From NCBI RefSeq assembly GCF_010500815.1, contig NZ_JAAAMG010000015.1, forward strand, positions 78,447 through 142,446: DNA of 64,000 nucleotides, in the 5' to 3' direction. Below, one piece after another: positions 1 to 9,682 of the stretch. The notes below the pieces were generated by a model. It searched no databases, was not told where the DNA came from, and saw only the letters and a list, made by a program, of their open reading frames with translations. The translations under genes were made by a program, and so were the position numbers. The DNA is from Jiella pacifica (GTDB taxonomy: Bacteria; Pseudomonadota; Alphaproteobacteria; Rhizobiales; Rhizobiaceae). Position 1 is the stretch's first letter. Every line of letters starts with the position of its first letter.

Positions 1-40
1 CGCCGTCAGGGCGGCAAGGCATGAAACCGGGAGGAAGACG

Positions 41-1990
<1,950 letters not shown>

Positions 1991-2030
1991 CGGTCGACAC
2001 GAACGATTCGTGCCGTGGTGCGTTGAAACG

Positions 2031-2063
2031 AAAGGCCTGGGCCGTATCCGCCCGGGCCTTTTT
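2031..2063 (+). terminator. Intrinsic terminator of acs
   Basis: AAAGGCCTGGGC pairs with GCCCGGGCCTTT (12 bp, one G-U) across a 7-nt loop, and the 3' arm runs into a T tract. It lies 41 nt after the acs stop. An in-frame TTG at 2023 that would extend the next gene falls in this hairpin, which argues for the downstream ATG at 2131 as that gene's start. Confidence 0.85.
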
Positions 2064-2130
2064 CATGCCGCAGGCCTCCGTGAACGGCGCCGGGTGGCCG
2101 ATCGAAACGCTCGACGAAGAGGCCACGGCC

Positions 2131-3204
2131 ATGACGCGGAACCCCTACCATTCCGGCCCGATCTCCGACCATTTCGACGGCACGCGCTTCTTCAATCCTG
2201 GCCAGCCACGGACCGATCGGCGGTTCAAGGACCTCCTCAAATGGCAGTTCAGCGGCGAGCGGGCGAAATGGCCCGACCATCTGCCGGTCGAGCCGGCGAC
2301 GCCCGCGGCCCGTGTCGCGGGGCTGAGGGTGACGATGGTCGGCCATGCCAGCGTGCTGATCCAGGTGGCGGGGCTCAACGTCCTGACCGATCCGGTCTGG
2401 TCGGATCGCGTCAGCCCCTTCAGCTTCGCCGGTCCAAAGCGGGTCGCAGAGCCGGGCGTCCGCTTCGAGGACCTGCCGCCGATCGACCTCGTCCTCCTCT
2501 CGCACAACCACTACGACCACTGCGACGTCGCGACGCTTGAGCGACTTCACACGGAACACCGCCCGAAAGTGATCACGGCGCTCGGCAACGACACCCTGTT
2601 GTCGCGGACAATCGCCGGCATCGACGTCGTCGCCGGCGACTGGGGCGACGAGATCGCGTTCGGGGAACAGCCGATCGGTGCGATGGGCCGACCAGACGCT
2701 GCGCCTGTCGACGCGTCGGGCGGTGGAGCGGGCGATCGGGCGAGTAAGGCCCAGCGAGCGGCGATTGCCATCGTGCCGGCCCATCACTGGAGCCGCCGCG
2801 GGTTCAGCGACACGCGCATGTGCCTGTGGTGCGGCTTCGTCCTCAAGGCCGGGGGGCGAACCGTCTACTTCGCCGGCGACAGCGGCTATGGCGGCGGACG
2901 GATCTTTCGCGACATCGGCGAAAGGCACGGCGCGCCGGATCTGGCGCTGATCCCGATCGGCGCCTATGCGCCGCGCTGGTTCATGGAGCCCCAGCATATG
3001 AACCCCGAGGAGGCGGTGAAGACCTTCGTCGACGTTCAGGCCCGGCAGGCGGTCGGCATCCATTGGGGAACGGTCCAACTGACCGACGAACCCGTTGATG
3101 AGCCGGCTAATATGCTGGTGCGCCATCTTTCAGACGCTGGAATTCGCGCCGACCGCTTTCGTCCGCTGACGCCCGGCGAGAGCCTTGACGTCGGCGAGAC
3201 GTGA
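2131..3204 (+). CDS. MBL-fold metal-dependent hydrolase (UlaG/NAPE-PLD-like)
   Basis: Metallo-beta-lactamase-fold hydrolase of about 357 residues, related to the group containing UlaG, RomA and N-acyl-phosphatidylethanolamine phospholipase D. The metal-binding signature SHNHYDH is at residues 124-130. A later GDSGYGGG supplies the bridging Asp, and HWGT near the C-terminus supplies the last His. There is no signal peptide, so it is probably cytoplasmic or peripheral to the membrane. The start is placed at ATG 2131, preceded by a purine-rich GACGAAGAGG; the upstream TTG lies in the acs terminator. The substrate cannot be told from sequence; a phospholipase-D-like or lactonase role is possible. 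Confidence 0.85.
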   Translation: MTRNPYHSGPISDHFDGTRFFNPGQPRTDRRFKDLLKWQFSGERAKWPDHLPVEPATPAARVAGLRVTMVGHASVLIQVAGLNVLTDPVWSDRVSPFSFAGPKRVAEPGVRFEDLPPIDLVLLSHNHYDHCDVATLERLHTEHRPKVITALGNDTLLSRTIAGIDVVAGDWGDEIAFGEQPIGAMGRPDAAPVDASGGGAGDRASKAQRAAIAIVPAHHWSRRGFSDTRMCLWCGFVLKAGGRTVYFAGDSGYGGGRIFRDIGERHGAPDLALIPIGAYAPRWFMEPQHMNPEEAVKTFVDVQARQAVGIHWGTVQLTDEPVDEPANMLVRHLSDAGIRADRFRPLTPGESLDVGET

Positions 3205-3328
3205 CGAGAGCCGGAATTCAGGGGGGCTGAACCCAGCCGGGAGAGCGGTTGGTCAGCCGCTGGACGAGCATCGACTATCCGCCAAAATCTCAACATTGCG
3301 CGAAGCTGACGAAAATTGCGGCAGGCTC

Positions 3329-3357
3329 TTGCGTTGCCTGATTCTGCGCACCATACT
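3329..3357 (+). promoter_or_regulatory. Candidate sigma-70-type promoter for the micro-ORF transcript
   Basis: TTGCGT and CATACT are separated by 17 nt, resembling the alphaproteobacterial housekeeping -35/-10 pattern. The predicted start near 3364 would give a short leader before the very strong Shine-Dalgarno at 3380. This is a pattern match only. Confidence 0.35.
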
Positions 3358-3394
3358 CTTCCTCGTGTTCAACGAAGCGAAAGGAGGTGATCCA

Positions 3395-3472
3395 ATGTCG
3401 AGTGATTGTCTGAAGCCGGTTGGGTCTTTGATTCTCGGTGTCACGATGGAGCAGTCTCCTCGCTTCGCCTAA
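3395..3472 (+). CDS. Candidate 25-residue micro-protein with full-length Shine-Dalgarno
   Basis: A 25-codon frame (MSSDCLKPVG...SPRFA) begins 1 nt after AAAGGAGGTGATCC (3380-3393), a 14-nt stretch complementary to the conserved 3' end of 16S rRNA and far longer than ordinary Shine-Dalgarno sites. The core GGAGG lies about 9 nt before the ATG, a normal spacing. A plausible promoter lies upstream and a strong terminator downstream (3528-3559), so the unit is a self-contained transcript of roughly 190 nt. I do not recognise the peptide. It could be a real micro-protein, a leader peptide, or a small RNA whose SD-like segment serves another purpose. Confidence 0.5.
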   Translation: MSSDCLKPVGSLILGVTMEQSPRFA

Positions 3473-3527
3473 GAATTGCAGACGCCGACAACGGTCTCTG
3501 ACGACCGCCGGCTGATGCCCATCACGG

Positions 3528-3559
3528 GGCCGCTTTCCTGACAAGGGAAGCGGCCTTTT
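3528..3559 (+). terminator. Intrinsic terminator after the micro-ORF
   Basis: GGCCGCTTTCC and GGGAAGCGGCC form an 11-bp stem (one G-U) with loop TGACAA, followed by TTTT. It closes the short transcript carrying the 25-codon frame. Confidence 0.85.
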
Positions 3560-3906
3560 GATTGTTGAACGGTCCTCTCCGGGCTCGGAGCGCCCGCTTT
3601 CGGTGACCAGGGACGCTCTCCCGGCATGGCTGCTGCCCGGCAGCCCTTTTGCCGCGACGAGGCTGCCGAGCCCGGCGGTGGCTGGATGCGCCGACCCGCC
3701 GAGCCCTTGGCTGGACCTTGCCCACGGCCCCTAAGGCGCCGCGTCACGACCGTCCGACCTGCGAAGGCGTAATCCGAGGATCAGAGGATCGAGCCGCGAC
3801 CGGACGTGGGACGGCCCATTCCGTTGCCGGAGCGGGCCGCTTCATGTCGTGCCGCGTGGCGGCTGCAGGTCGCGATGGCCCGACCCCGAAGGGCCGGGCA
3901 CCGACG
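3560..3906. other. Intergenic stretch, no convincing gene; stem-loop behind the PRC gene
   Basis: No open frame here has a good start signal or a recognisable product. At 3878-3899, GCCCGACCC and GGGCCGGGC form a 9-bp stem (one G-U) that reads as a TTCG tetraloop hairpin on the minus strand. It lies just past the stop of the PRC-barrel gene and is a likely transcript end although no T tract follows. Confidence 0.5.
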
Positions 3907-4836
3907 TCAGTTCGCCGGAGCGGTCGCGGGCTGCGAGGCATCGCCCGCGGCCGGATCAGTGGGCGCGGCAGCGTCGTCCGCGGCATCATCCTCGCCCTCG
4001 GGCTCGCCATAGGCCGGCGCATCCTCGAGCTGTTCGCGCGAGACGTTGAGGACGATGCGGTCGGGCAGGTTGTCGTCGCCGACCACCGGCTCCTCCGGCG
4101 CGGCCGCAGGCGCGGGAGCCGCACCGCCAGCCGTGCCTCCGGCCATCCCGGTTCCACCGGCCGTGCCACCCGCCATGCCGGTGCCGCCGGCCGTGCCGGA
4201 GGAGGCGCTGGCCGCGGCATTGACTTCTTCCTCTGTCTTCAGCCCCTCGGTCTTGCCCGGGCCGAATTCGAGGGCGCTCATCGAGACGGCGACGTCCTTC
4301 TCGCCGATGCCGAGGAAGCCACCGACGCCGACCAGCACCGCGATGACCTTGCCGTCCTCGGAGACCAGCACATCGGTGATCTCGCCGATGCTCTCGCCCT
4401 GGGTGTCGTAGACGTCCTTGCCGTCGAGATCCGTGACGCGCCAGGCTCCCGTCGGCGGAACCGTCACCAGCGGACCGCTATCGGCCATCGTGCTGTCCGA
4501 AGAGGCGGCGCTGTCGGTGGTGGCGCTGTCTGCCGGGGCAGCGGCGCCGTCGGCCGGAGCGGTGCTGCTGTCCGCGGCACCAGAGGAGCCCATCGAGCCC
4601 GCCGACGAGCTGGAATCCGGCGTATCACTCATCGTGCCGGCGTCGCTGCCGCCCGCGGTACCGGCGTCGGAATCGCTTGCAGGTGCGGTGTCCGTGGACT
4701 GGGGGGTCGTGGTGTCGGACGCTGCAGGGGGCGTGGTCTCGCCGGCGGCCGGCGGCGTCGTGCCGGAATCCTGGGCGTAGGCCGAAAGCGGCAGGGCAAC
4801 GCCGGCGAGGAGGCTGATGAAAATTGACTTGCGCAT
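3907..4836 (-). CDS. Exported PRC-barrel domain protein with low-complexity arms
   Basis: A 309-residue envelope protein. Residues 1-22 form a Sec signal peptide ending SAYAQ. Residues 23-120 are a Thr/Ser/Ala/Pro-rich low-complexity arm. Residues 131-197 are a PRC-barrel (WRVTDLDGKDVYD... GEITDVLV... ALEFGPGK). A second arm carries tandem GTAGGTGMAG repeats (about 214-239), followed by the conserved-looking segment PDRIVLNVSREQLEDAPAYGEPE and an acidic/alanine tail. PRC-barrel proteins of this layout are common in Rhizobiales and often stress-induced, but a specific function is not established. A GGGAGA ribosome site precedes the ATG. Confidence 0.85.
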   Translation of the reverse strand: MRKSIFISLLAGVALPLSAYAQDSGTTPPAAGETTPPAASDTTTPQSTDTAPASDSDAGTAGGSDAGTMSDTPDSSSSAGSMGSSGAADSSTAPADGAAAPADSATTDSAASSDSTMADSGPLVTVPPTGAWRVTDLDGKDVYDTQGESIGEITDVLVSEDGKVIAVLVGVGGFLGIGEKDVAVSMSALEFGPGKTEGLKTEEEVNAAASASSGTAGGTGMAGGTAGGTGMAGGTAGGAAPAPAAAPEEPVVGDDNLPDRIVLNVSREQLEDAPAYGEPEGEDDAADDAAAPTDPAAGDASQPATAPAN

Positions 4837-5252
4837 GATCGAAGTCTCCCGATTGGTTATCGAACCGGGAAATTTCCTTGGCCGCTTTCCCGTTCCTTCA
4901 CGCTTTGTGTGTCTTGGTTACAAGACCATTGGCGATGCGGCGAGCCGGCCGTCGATGACAGACGCTTTCGATCCCTTCGCAGGTGCGGAAAGCCATTCAA
5001 AAAGCTCGCCGGACTGAAAGTTGCGCTGCACAACCGCCGGTCCGCCTCCGAACCCGAGGCGCCGCTGCTTCGATCACGAAACGTCTCCCCGAGTCGGTGT
5101 GCGGTAAAGCGCCGGTCTCGGCGCGAGGTGCGGCACGTCGCACAGTCGCCTCCGTTGCGATCTTTCTCCGACTCCACGCCAGCCCCCGATACCCGTCGGT
5201 GCTGAGCCTCTTGCGAGCGTGAAGCGACCGACCGTTTCATTCGCGCGGGGCA
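4837..5252. other. Intergenic region between divergently read neighbours, nothing recognised
   Basis: About 415 nt upstream of the minus-strand PRC gene and downstream of the minus-strand zinc-ribbon MBL gene. The frames present are arginine/serine-rich, lack ribosome sites and look like GC-driven artefacts. It presumably carries the PRC-gene promoter; no motif stands out. Confidence 0.5.
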
Positions 5253-6068
5253 TCAAATGTCTTCGTCTTCGGCAAGCCAGGCGACGTGCCGCGCCACCGA
5301 GCGTTCGAAGATCTCCCGCCCCTCGGCCGCAACCACCCGGCCCCAGAAGGCGCCGTAGACCGCCTCGAACGGGACGCCGTCGAGCGCCGCCTCGATCCGG
5401 CGGACGGCCGGCACGCCAAGCGGAATGAAATTCGGATAGCTGCGCATGAAGCCGAGCCGGTCGCAGCCCGGCGTCACCTGCAGGATGTCGCCGGACAGGA
5501 TCGCCCCTTCGCCCCGATGAGCGTCCGCCAGATGGAGGACCGTGCCGCCGGCGAAATGCCCGCCGCAGCGAATGAGTGTCGCACCCGGCAGGAGTTCGCG
5601 GCGGTCGCCCTCCCAGAGGCGCACGTGCTCGCCCGGGTTCATCACCCATTGCCGGTCCTTCGCATGGATGTGGACCGGCACGTCGAAGGCGGCCGCCCAT
5701 TCGGCCATGGTCGAGTAATAATGCGGGTGGGAGATGGCGATCGCCGCAAGGCCGCCGAGGCCTTCGATCACCGACACCAGTGCCGGGTCGATCAGCGGGA
5801 TCATGTCCCACAGGATGTTGCCGGCGGGCGTTCTGACGAGGAGCGCCCGCTGGCCGATGGCGAAATGCGGCGTCATGCCGATGCCGAGGAATTCGCCGTC
5901 ATGGGAAACCACCGCACGGTGCCCCGCCTGCATCGCCTCGAAGCTCGTCCAGCCCTGGCCGGTCGGCGGCACGAACTGGCGTTCGTCCTGGCAGATCGGG
6001 CAGGCGGGCGGCGGCGCGTCAGAGGGTGGATACTGGGTGCCGCAGGCGGTGCAGAGAAACGAGGTCAT
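5253..6068 (-). CDS. MBL-fold protein with N-terminal zinc ribbon and atypical HxHYYS motif
   Basis: A 271-residue cytoplasmic protein. Residues 6-26 hold a rubredoxin-like zinc ribbon (Cys6, Cys9, Cys23, Cys26). The rest is a metallo-beta-lactamase fold in which the usual HxHxDH reads HPHYYST (His114, His116), so the Asp/His pair of the second metal site is absent. A GGHFAGG His and a LSGDILQ Asp are retained. This motif defines a recognised but poorly characterised MBL subgroup. The start was set at the ATG at 6068 because the zinc ribbon begins there; a longer upstream extension is arginine-rich and unconvincing. The substrate is unknown; a single-metal hydrolase is one possibility. Confidence 0.8.
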   Translation of the reverse strand: MTSFLCTACGTQYPPSDAPPPACPICQDERQFVPPTGQGWTSFEAMQAGHRAVVSHDGEFLGIGMTPHFAIGQRALLVRTPAGNILWDMIPLIDPALVSVIEGLGGLAAIAISHPHYYSTMAEWAAAFDVPVHIHAKDRQWVMNPGEHVRLWEGDRRELLPGATLIRCGGHFAGGTVLHLADAHRGEGAILSGDILQVTPGCDRLGFMRSYPNFIPLGVPAVRRIEAALDGVPFEAVYGAFWGRVVAAEGREIFERSVARHVAWLAEDEDI

Positions 6069-6268
6069 GCGGGAGATGCCTTTCGGGCGCGAGGGAAAGG
6101 GCGGCCGCCGCCGGGGCCGTAGGACCGAAATATCGTCGCGCCGGGAAGCAAGACGAGGGTTTCGTTGCGACGGGATGCCGGCCACCCGCCGTCAAGCCGC
6201 TCTCGGGGCCTGCGAGCGCCGCGATCTCGAGGTGACAAGGTCGCGGCGATCTGGCATCGGTGACGGCC

Positions 6269-6667
6269 ATGCAGAGCCTGCGCCGCGTTCTGGAGGATCG
6301 TCTGTCGGCGGCCGCGATCGCGCTGATCGCCGCCTGCCTCATGCTGTTCCAGGCGATCGCCGGCCAGGCGGCCGAGATCGGCGCGGCGACCGGAAACGCC
6401 ACGGGTGTCATCTGCTCGGCGGCGCTCGGCCCGACCATCTCCAAGGCCGGCAGCGAAGAGCGTCAGGGCGCCGCGCTCTGCGCCGAATGCTGCGCCGTCT
6501 GCCAATTGTCGCAGTCGCTCGCCCTGATCGCGCCGGTGATGCCGCCGGCGGAGCCGATCCGCCTCGTCGCAAGCCGAACCCTGGCATTGGCGCCGCGCGG
6601 CCCGCCGCCGCTTCCTGCGCCGCGCGAAAAGAACGCGCCGACGCGCGGGCCGCCGATCCTGTCCTGA
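6269..6667 (+). CDS. DUF2946-like small membrane/periplasmic protein
   Basis: A 132-residue protein with one hydrophobic segment (about residues 14-33) that may be a signal peptide or anchor, then a Cys cluster CAECCAVCQ (Cys71, 74, 75, 78) and a Pro/Arg-rich tail. This matches the outline of DUF2946 proteins, which often sit beside TonB receptors and PepSY membrane proteins in metal (copper or iron) loci. The next gene, 72 nt downstream on the same strand, is such a PepSY protein, so co-transcription is likely. A GTG 9 nt upstream is an alternative start. Metal binding is inferred from the cysteines. Confidence 0.65.
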   Translation: MQSLRRVLEDRLSAAAIALIAACLMLFQAIAGQAAEIGAATGNATGVICSAALGPTISKAGSEERQGAALCAECCAVCQLSQSLALIAPVMPPAEPIRLVASRTLALAPRGPPPLPAPREKNAPTRGPPILS

Positions 6668-6738
6668 CATGTCGCCGCCCTGCCGGGCCGATCCCGCGCG
6701 GGCTTGCAGCTCATTTCATTCCTGTCAGGACAATCTCG

Positions 6739-8115
6739 ATGACCGATGTCAGCCTCGGGCGGACGAAGGACGGCGCTGCCGCGCGTTCCGCCACCGATCT
6801 CTACCGCGCCGTCTGGCGATGGCACTTCTATGCCGGCCTCCTGGTGCTTCCCTTCCTCGTCTCGCTGGCGATCACCGGTGGGCTCTATCTCTTCCGCGAC
6901 GAAATCGACGCGATCGTCCATGCCGATCTGAAGCGGGTGGAGATCGCCGAGGGCGCGGCACCCGTGGCGCCCTCGGCCATGGTCGCGGCGGCGCTCCGTG
7001 CAGTGCCCGGCACGGCGGTGAAATATACCGACCCGACCGATCCTGGCGCCTCCGCCGAGATCACCGTGGCGACGGCGGAGAAGGGCAAACTCGCCGTCTA
7101 TGTCGATCCCTACGACGGCAAGGTGCTCGGTTCGCTGCCGGACCGGGGGACGGTGATGTGGACCATCCGCACCCTCCACAGCCTGAAATATTTCGGCACC
7201 ACCGCCCGCACTCTGATCGAGATCGCCGGCGGCTGGGCGATCCTGCTCGTCGGCACCGGCCTCTATCTCTGGTGGCCGCGAGGCAAGGGCGGCGGCGTCG
7301 TCACCCTCCGCGGCGCGCCACGAAACCGGATCTTCTGGCGGGATCTCCACGCCGTCACCGGCCTCTTCGTCGGCGGCTTCATCGTCTTCCTCGCCGTCAC
7401 CGGCATGCCCTGGTCGGGCGTCTGGGGCGGCAAGGTCAACGAATGGGCGAACGGCAGCAATTTCGGCTATCCGTCGGGGGTCCGCACCGACGTGCCGATG
7501 TCGGACGTCAAGCTCGCGGAGACCGGCCAGACCACATGGTCGTTGGAACAGGCGAAGCTGCCGGCCTCGACCGCGCCGGCGACCGCCGATCCGACGCCGA
7601 TCGGCATCGACCGGGCGATCGCGGTGGTCGAGAAACTCGGGCTTCACCGCGGCTATGCGCTTGCCTTGCCGGCGGGCGCGACGGGGGTCTACACCGCCTC
7701 GGTCTATCCTGACGACCTCTCGCAGCAGCGCGTCGTCCATCTCGATCAGTATTCCGGCAAGCCGCTTCTCGACATGAGCTATGCCGACTACGGGCCGCTC
7801 GGCCGGGCGCTGGAATGGGGGATCAACACCCATATGGGCCAGGAATTCGGCCTGTTGAACCAGATCGTCCTGGCGCTCGCCTGCCTCGCCATCGTGGTGA
7901 TGTCGGTCGCCGCCGGCGTGATGTGGTGGAAGCGCCGGCCGAAGGGCTCGCTCGGTGTGCCGCCCTTGCCGGCCGATGCCCGCGCCTTTCGCGGGGTGAT
8001 CGCGATCCTCATCGTCGGGGGCATCGTCTTCCCGCTGGTCGGCCTGTCGCTGCTGGTGATGCTTGTCCTCGACGTCGGCTTCATCCGGACGATGGCGCGC
8101 TCGACGGTCGGCTGA
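6739..8115 (+). CDS. PepSY-associated TM helix protein (PiuB-like)
   Basis: An inner-membrane protein of 458 residues with an N-terminal helix (WHFYAGLLVLPFLVSLAITGG), a periplasmic PepSY segment carrying YVDPYDGKVLG, a second helix ending in TGLYLWWPR, a further helix pair, a second PepSY-like region and C-terminal helices. The arrangement is that of the PiuB/PepSY_TM family, linked to iron-siderophore reduction or uptake. Start ATG 6739 has an AGGA site upstream and gives the typical short cytoplasmic leader; the open frame continues far upstream but only as shadow. It probably forms an operon with the DUF2946-like gene. Confidence 0.88.
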   Translation: MTDVSLGRTKDGAAARSATDLYRAVWRWHFYAGLLVLPFLVSLAITGGLYLFRDEIDAIVHADLKRVEIAEGAAPVAPSAMVAAALRAVPGTAVKYTDPTDPGASAEITVATAEKGKLAVYVDPYDGKVLGSLPDRGTVMWTIRTLHSLKYFGTTARTLIEIAGGWAILLVGTGLYLWWPRGKGGGVVTLRGAPRNRIFWRDLHAVTGLFVGGFIVFLAVTGMPWSGVWGGKVNEWANGSNFGYPSGVRTDVPMSDVKLAETGQTTWSLEQAKLPASTAPATADPTPIGIDRAIAVVEKLGLHRGYALALPAGATGVYTASVYPDDLSQQRVVHLDQYSGKPLLDMSYADYGPLGRALEWGINTHMGQEFGLLNQIVLALACLAIVVMSVAAGVMWWKRRPKGSLGVPPLPADARAFRGVIAILIVGGIVFPLVGLSLLVMLVLDVGFIRTMARSTVG

Positions 8116-8132
8116 GGCGATCTTGAACGTCG

Positions 8133-8165
8133 AAGGGGCGGGCTCTGCCTTCGAGCCCGCCCCTT
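8133..8165. terminator. Perfect 13-bp stem-loop between convergent genes
   Basis: AAGGGGCGGGCTC and GAGCCCGCCCCTT pair without mismatch around a 7-nt loop, 17 nt after the PepSY gene stop and 43 nt before the end of the convergent hydrolase gene. There is no long T tract, but the placement fits a shared bidirectional terminator. Confidence 0.7.
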
Positions 8166-8208
8166 GGCGATGATGTCCGTCGTCCGGACCGCCCGTCGGG
8201 GCAGGGCG

Positions 8209-9030
8209 TCAGCCCTTGATGAAGGCCTCGACGTCGGCATTGAAGCGCTGGGGATCGACCTGGGCGAGGCCGTGGGAGCCGCCCTCGTAGATCTTCAGCG
8301 TTCCATTCGCGACGATCTCGGCGCTCAGCTTGCCGGAGGCCGCGATCGGCACGATCTGGTCGTCGTCGCCGTGGATGACGAGCGTCGGCACGGTGATCGC
8401 CTTCAGATCCTCGGTGTAGTCCACCTCCGAGAATTCGCGGATGCAGGCATATTGCCCGACGATGCCGCCGGCCATGCCCTGGGCCCAGAAGGCGTCGCGA
8501 AGACCCTTGCTGTCCGTCGCGCCGTCGCGGTTGAAGCCGTAGAACGGCGTGGTGAGATCCTGATAGAACTGGGAACGGTTGTTGGCGACGCCGTCGCGGA
8601 TGCCGTCGAACACCTCGATCGGCGTTCCGTGCGGATTGGTGTCCGACTTCAGCATGACCGGCGGCACTGCCCCGACGAGCACCACCTTGGCGACCCGTCC
8701 ATTGCCGTGGCGGCCGACATAATGCGCCACCTCGCCGCCGCCGGTCGAATGGCCGATCAGGACGATGTTCTTCAGATCGAGATGCTCGATGAGTTCCGCC
8801 AGATCGTCGGCATAGCGATCCATGTCGTTGCCGGTGAAGGGCTGGGCCGAGCGGCCGTGTCCGCGGCGGTCATGGGCGAGGACCCGGTATCCGGCCGCGG
8901 CGAAATACAACATCTGCGCATCCCAGGCGTCGGCCGACAGCGGCCAGCCGTGCGAGAACAGGATCGGCTGCCCGGTGCCCCAGTCCTTGTAGAAGAGTTC
9001 GACGCCGTCACTGGTGGTGAATGTGGTCAT
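8209..9030 (-). CDS. Alpha/beta hydrolase, cofactor-free chloroperoxidase/esterase type
   Basis: A 273-residue alpha/beta hydrolase of the non-heme chloroperoxidase/arylesterase group. The nucleophile elbow is GHSTGG (Ser95), the acid is in HGDDDQIVP (Asp222-224) and the base is His253 in GGSHG; the oxyanion segment is SHGWP. Members hydrolyse esters or form peracids from short acids and peroxide. The start is taken at the second ATG (9030), since GGAG lies 6 nt before it but directly abuts the ATG at 9036. The gene is divergent from an OhrR-type regulator with palindromes between them, so it is probably peroxide/organic-hydroperoxide regulated. Confidence 0.9.
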   Translation of the reverse strand: MTTFTTSDGVELFYKDWGTGQPILFSHGWPLSADAWDAQMLYFAAAGYRVLAHDRRGHGRSAQPFTGNDMDRYADDLAELIEHLDLKNIVLIGHSTGGGEVAHYVGRHGNGRVAKVVLVGAVPPVMLKSDTNPHGTPIEVFDGIRDGVANNRSQFYQDLTTPFYGFNRDGATDSKGLRDAFWAQGMAGGIVGQYACIREFSEVDYTEDLKAITVPTLVIHGDDDQIVPIAASGKLSAEIVANGTLKIYEGGSHGLAQVDPQRFNADVEAFIKG

Positions 9031-9060
9031 GTCCATCTCCGCGCTCTGATTTCGTTCACG

Positions 9061-9083
9061 ATTAAATCGTGCGCGATCTAAAT
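9061..9083. promoter_or_regulatory. Operator-like palindrome 1 (OhrR/MarR)
   Basis: The half-site TTAAATCG is followed by a near-palindromic core ATCGTGCGCGAT and CTAAAT. It lies 31 nt upstream of the hydrolase ATG and shares its core with palindrome 2. MarR/OhrR proteins typically bind AT-flanked palindromes of this size in divergent promoters. Confidence 0.6.
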
Positions 9084-9115
9084 AGCCGAAGGCGATCGAG
9101 ACGTCAAGGGTTGCG

Positions 9116-9137
9116 ATTCAATCGCGCGCGATTTAAT
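9116..9137. promoter_or_regulatory. Operator-like palindrome 2 (OhrR/MarR)
   Basis: A perfect 12-bp palindrome ATCGCGCGCGAT flanked by TTCA and TTAAT, ending 22 nt before the regulator ATG. It shares the ATCG-N4-CGAT core with palindrome 1 at 9061, so one dimer per promoter and autoregulation are likely. Confidence 0.62.
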
Positions 9138-9159
9138 TACCGCCGATAAGGAGCGCGAA

Positions 9160-9612
9160 ATGCCGAACGATGTCGAACGGGCGGACGAACTGGCAGATTT
9201 CCTCTGCTTTTCGGTCTATGAGGCGGGTCACGCCTTCAACCAGCTCTACCGCGAGTTGTTGGCCGAACTCGGCCTGACCTATCCGCAATATCTCGTGATG
9301 ACGCTGCTCTGGCGCCGCGACGACCGGTCGGTGAAGGATCTCGGCCTCAAGCTGGGCCTGGCGTCGAACACCCTGACGCCGCTATTGAAGCGGCTCGAAA
9401 GCAACGGGCTGATCGGCCGCCGCCGCGACCCGGCGGACGAGCGCTCGGTGCGGATCGTCCTCACAAAAGCCGGCCGCGATCTGAAGGCGCGGGCCAAGAT
9501 CGTCCCGGAGCGGGTGGCGGAGGCGACCGGGCTGACCCAGGCCGAACTCGCCGAACTGGCCGAAACCTTGCGCCGGCTTCGCTCGACGCTTTCCGAACGG
9601 GCGCCCGGCTGA
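9160..9612 (+). CDS. MarR-family regulator, OhrR-type redox sensor
   Basis: A 150-residue winged-helix repressor. The N-terminal FLCFSVYEAGHAFNQLY carries Cys16 at the place of the peroxide-sensing cysteine of OhrR, and LTYPQYLVM follows as in that family. The recognition region is LGLASNTLTPLLKRLESNGLI and the wing is RRRDPADERSV. Oxidation of Cys16 would release DNA. The usual OhrR partner, the Ohr peroxidase, is absent here; the divergent gene is a chloroperoxidase-like hydrolase instead. The start ATG has AAGGAGCG about 8 nt upstream. Confidence 0.9.
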   Translation: MPNDVERADELADFLCFSVYEAGHAFNQLYRELLAELGLTYPQYLVMTLLWRRDDRSVKDLGLKLGLASNTLTPLLKRLESNGLIGRRRDPADERSVRIVLTKAGRDLKARAKIVPERVAEATGLTQAELAELAETLRRLRSTLSERAPG

Positions 9613-9682
9613 GACGATCGTTCCTCGGACGGTGGAAGTCCGTCGCGCTCGCCCGCGCATCTCTGCCCGGCAGCCGTCCGGC

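Noticed and set aside
2023..2130. TTG-initiated N-terminal extension of the MBL hydrolase
   Set aside because: It overlaps the acs intrinsic terminator and has no Shine-Dalgarno; ATG 2131 gives a natural N-terminus.
4857..5240. 127-codon minus-strand frame upstream of the PRC gene
   Set aside because: Composition is Arg/Ser-rich, no ribosome site, no homology I can recognise.
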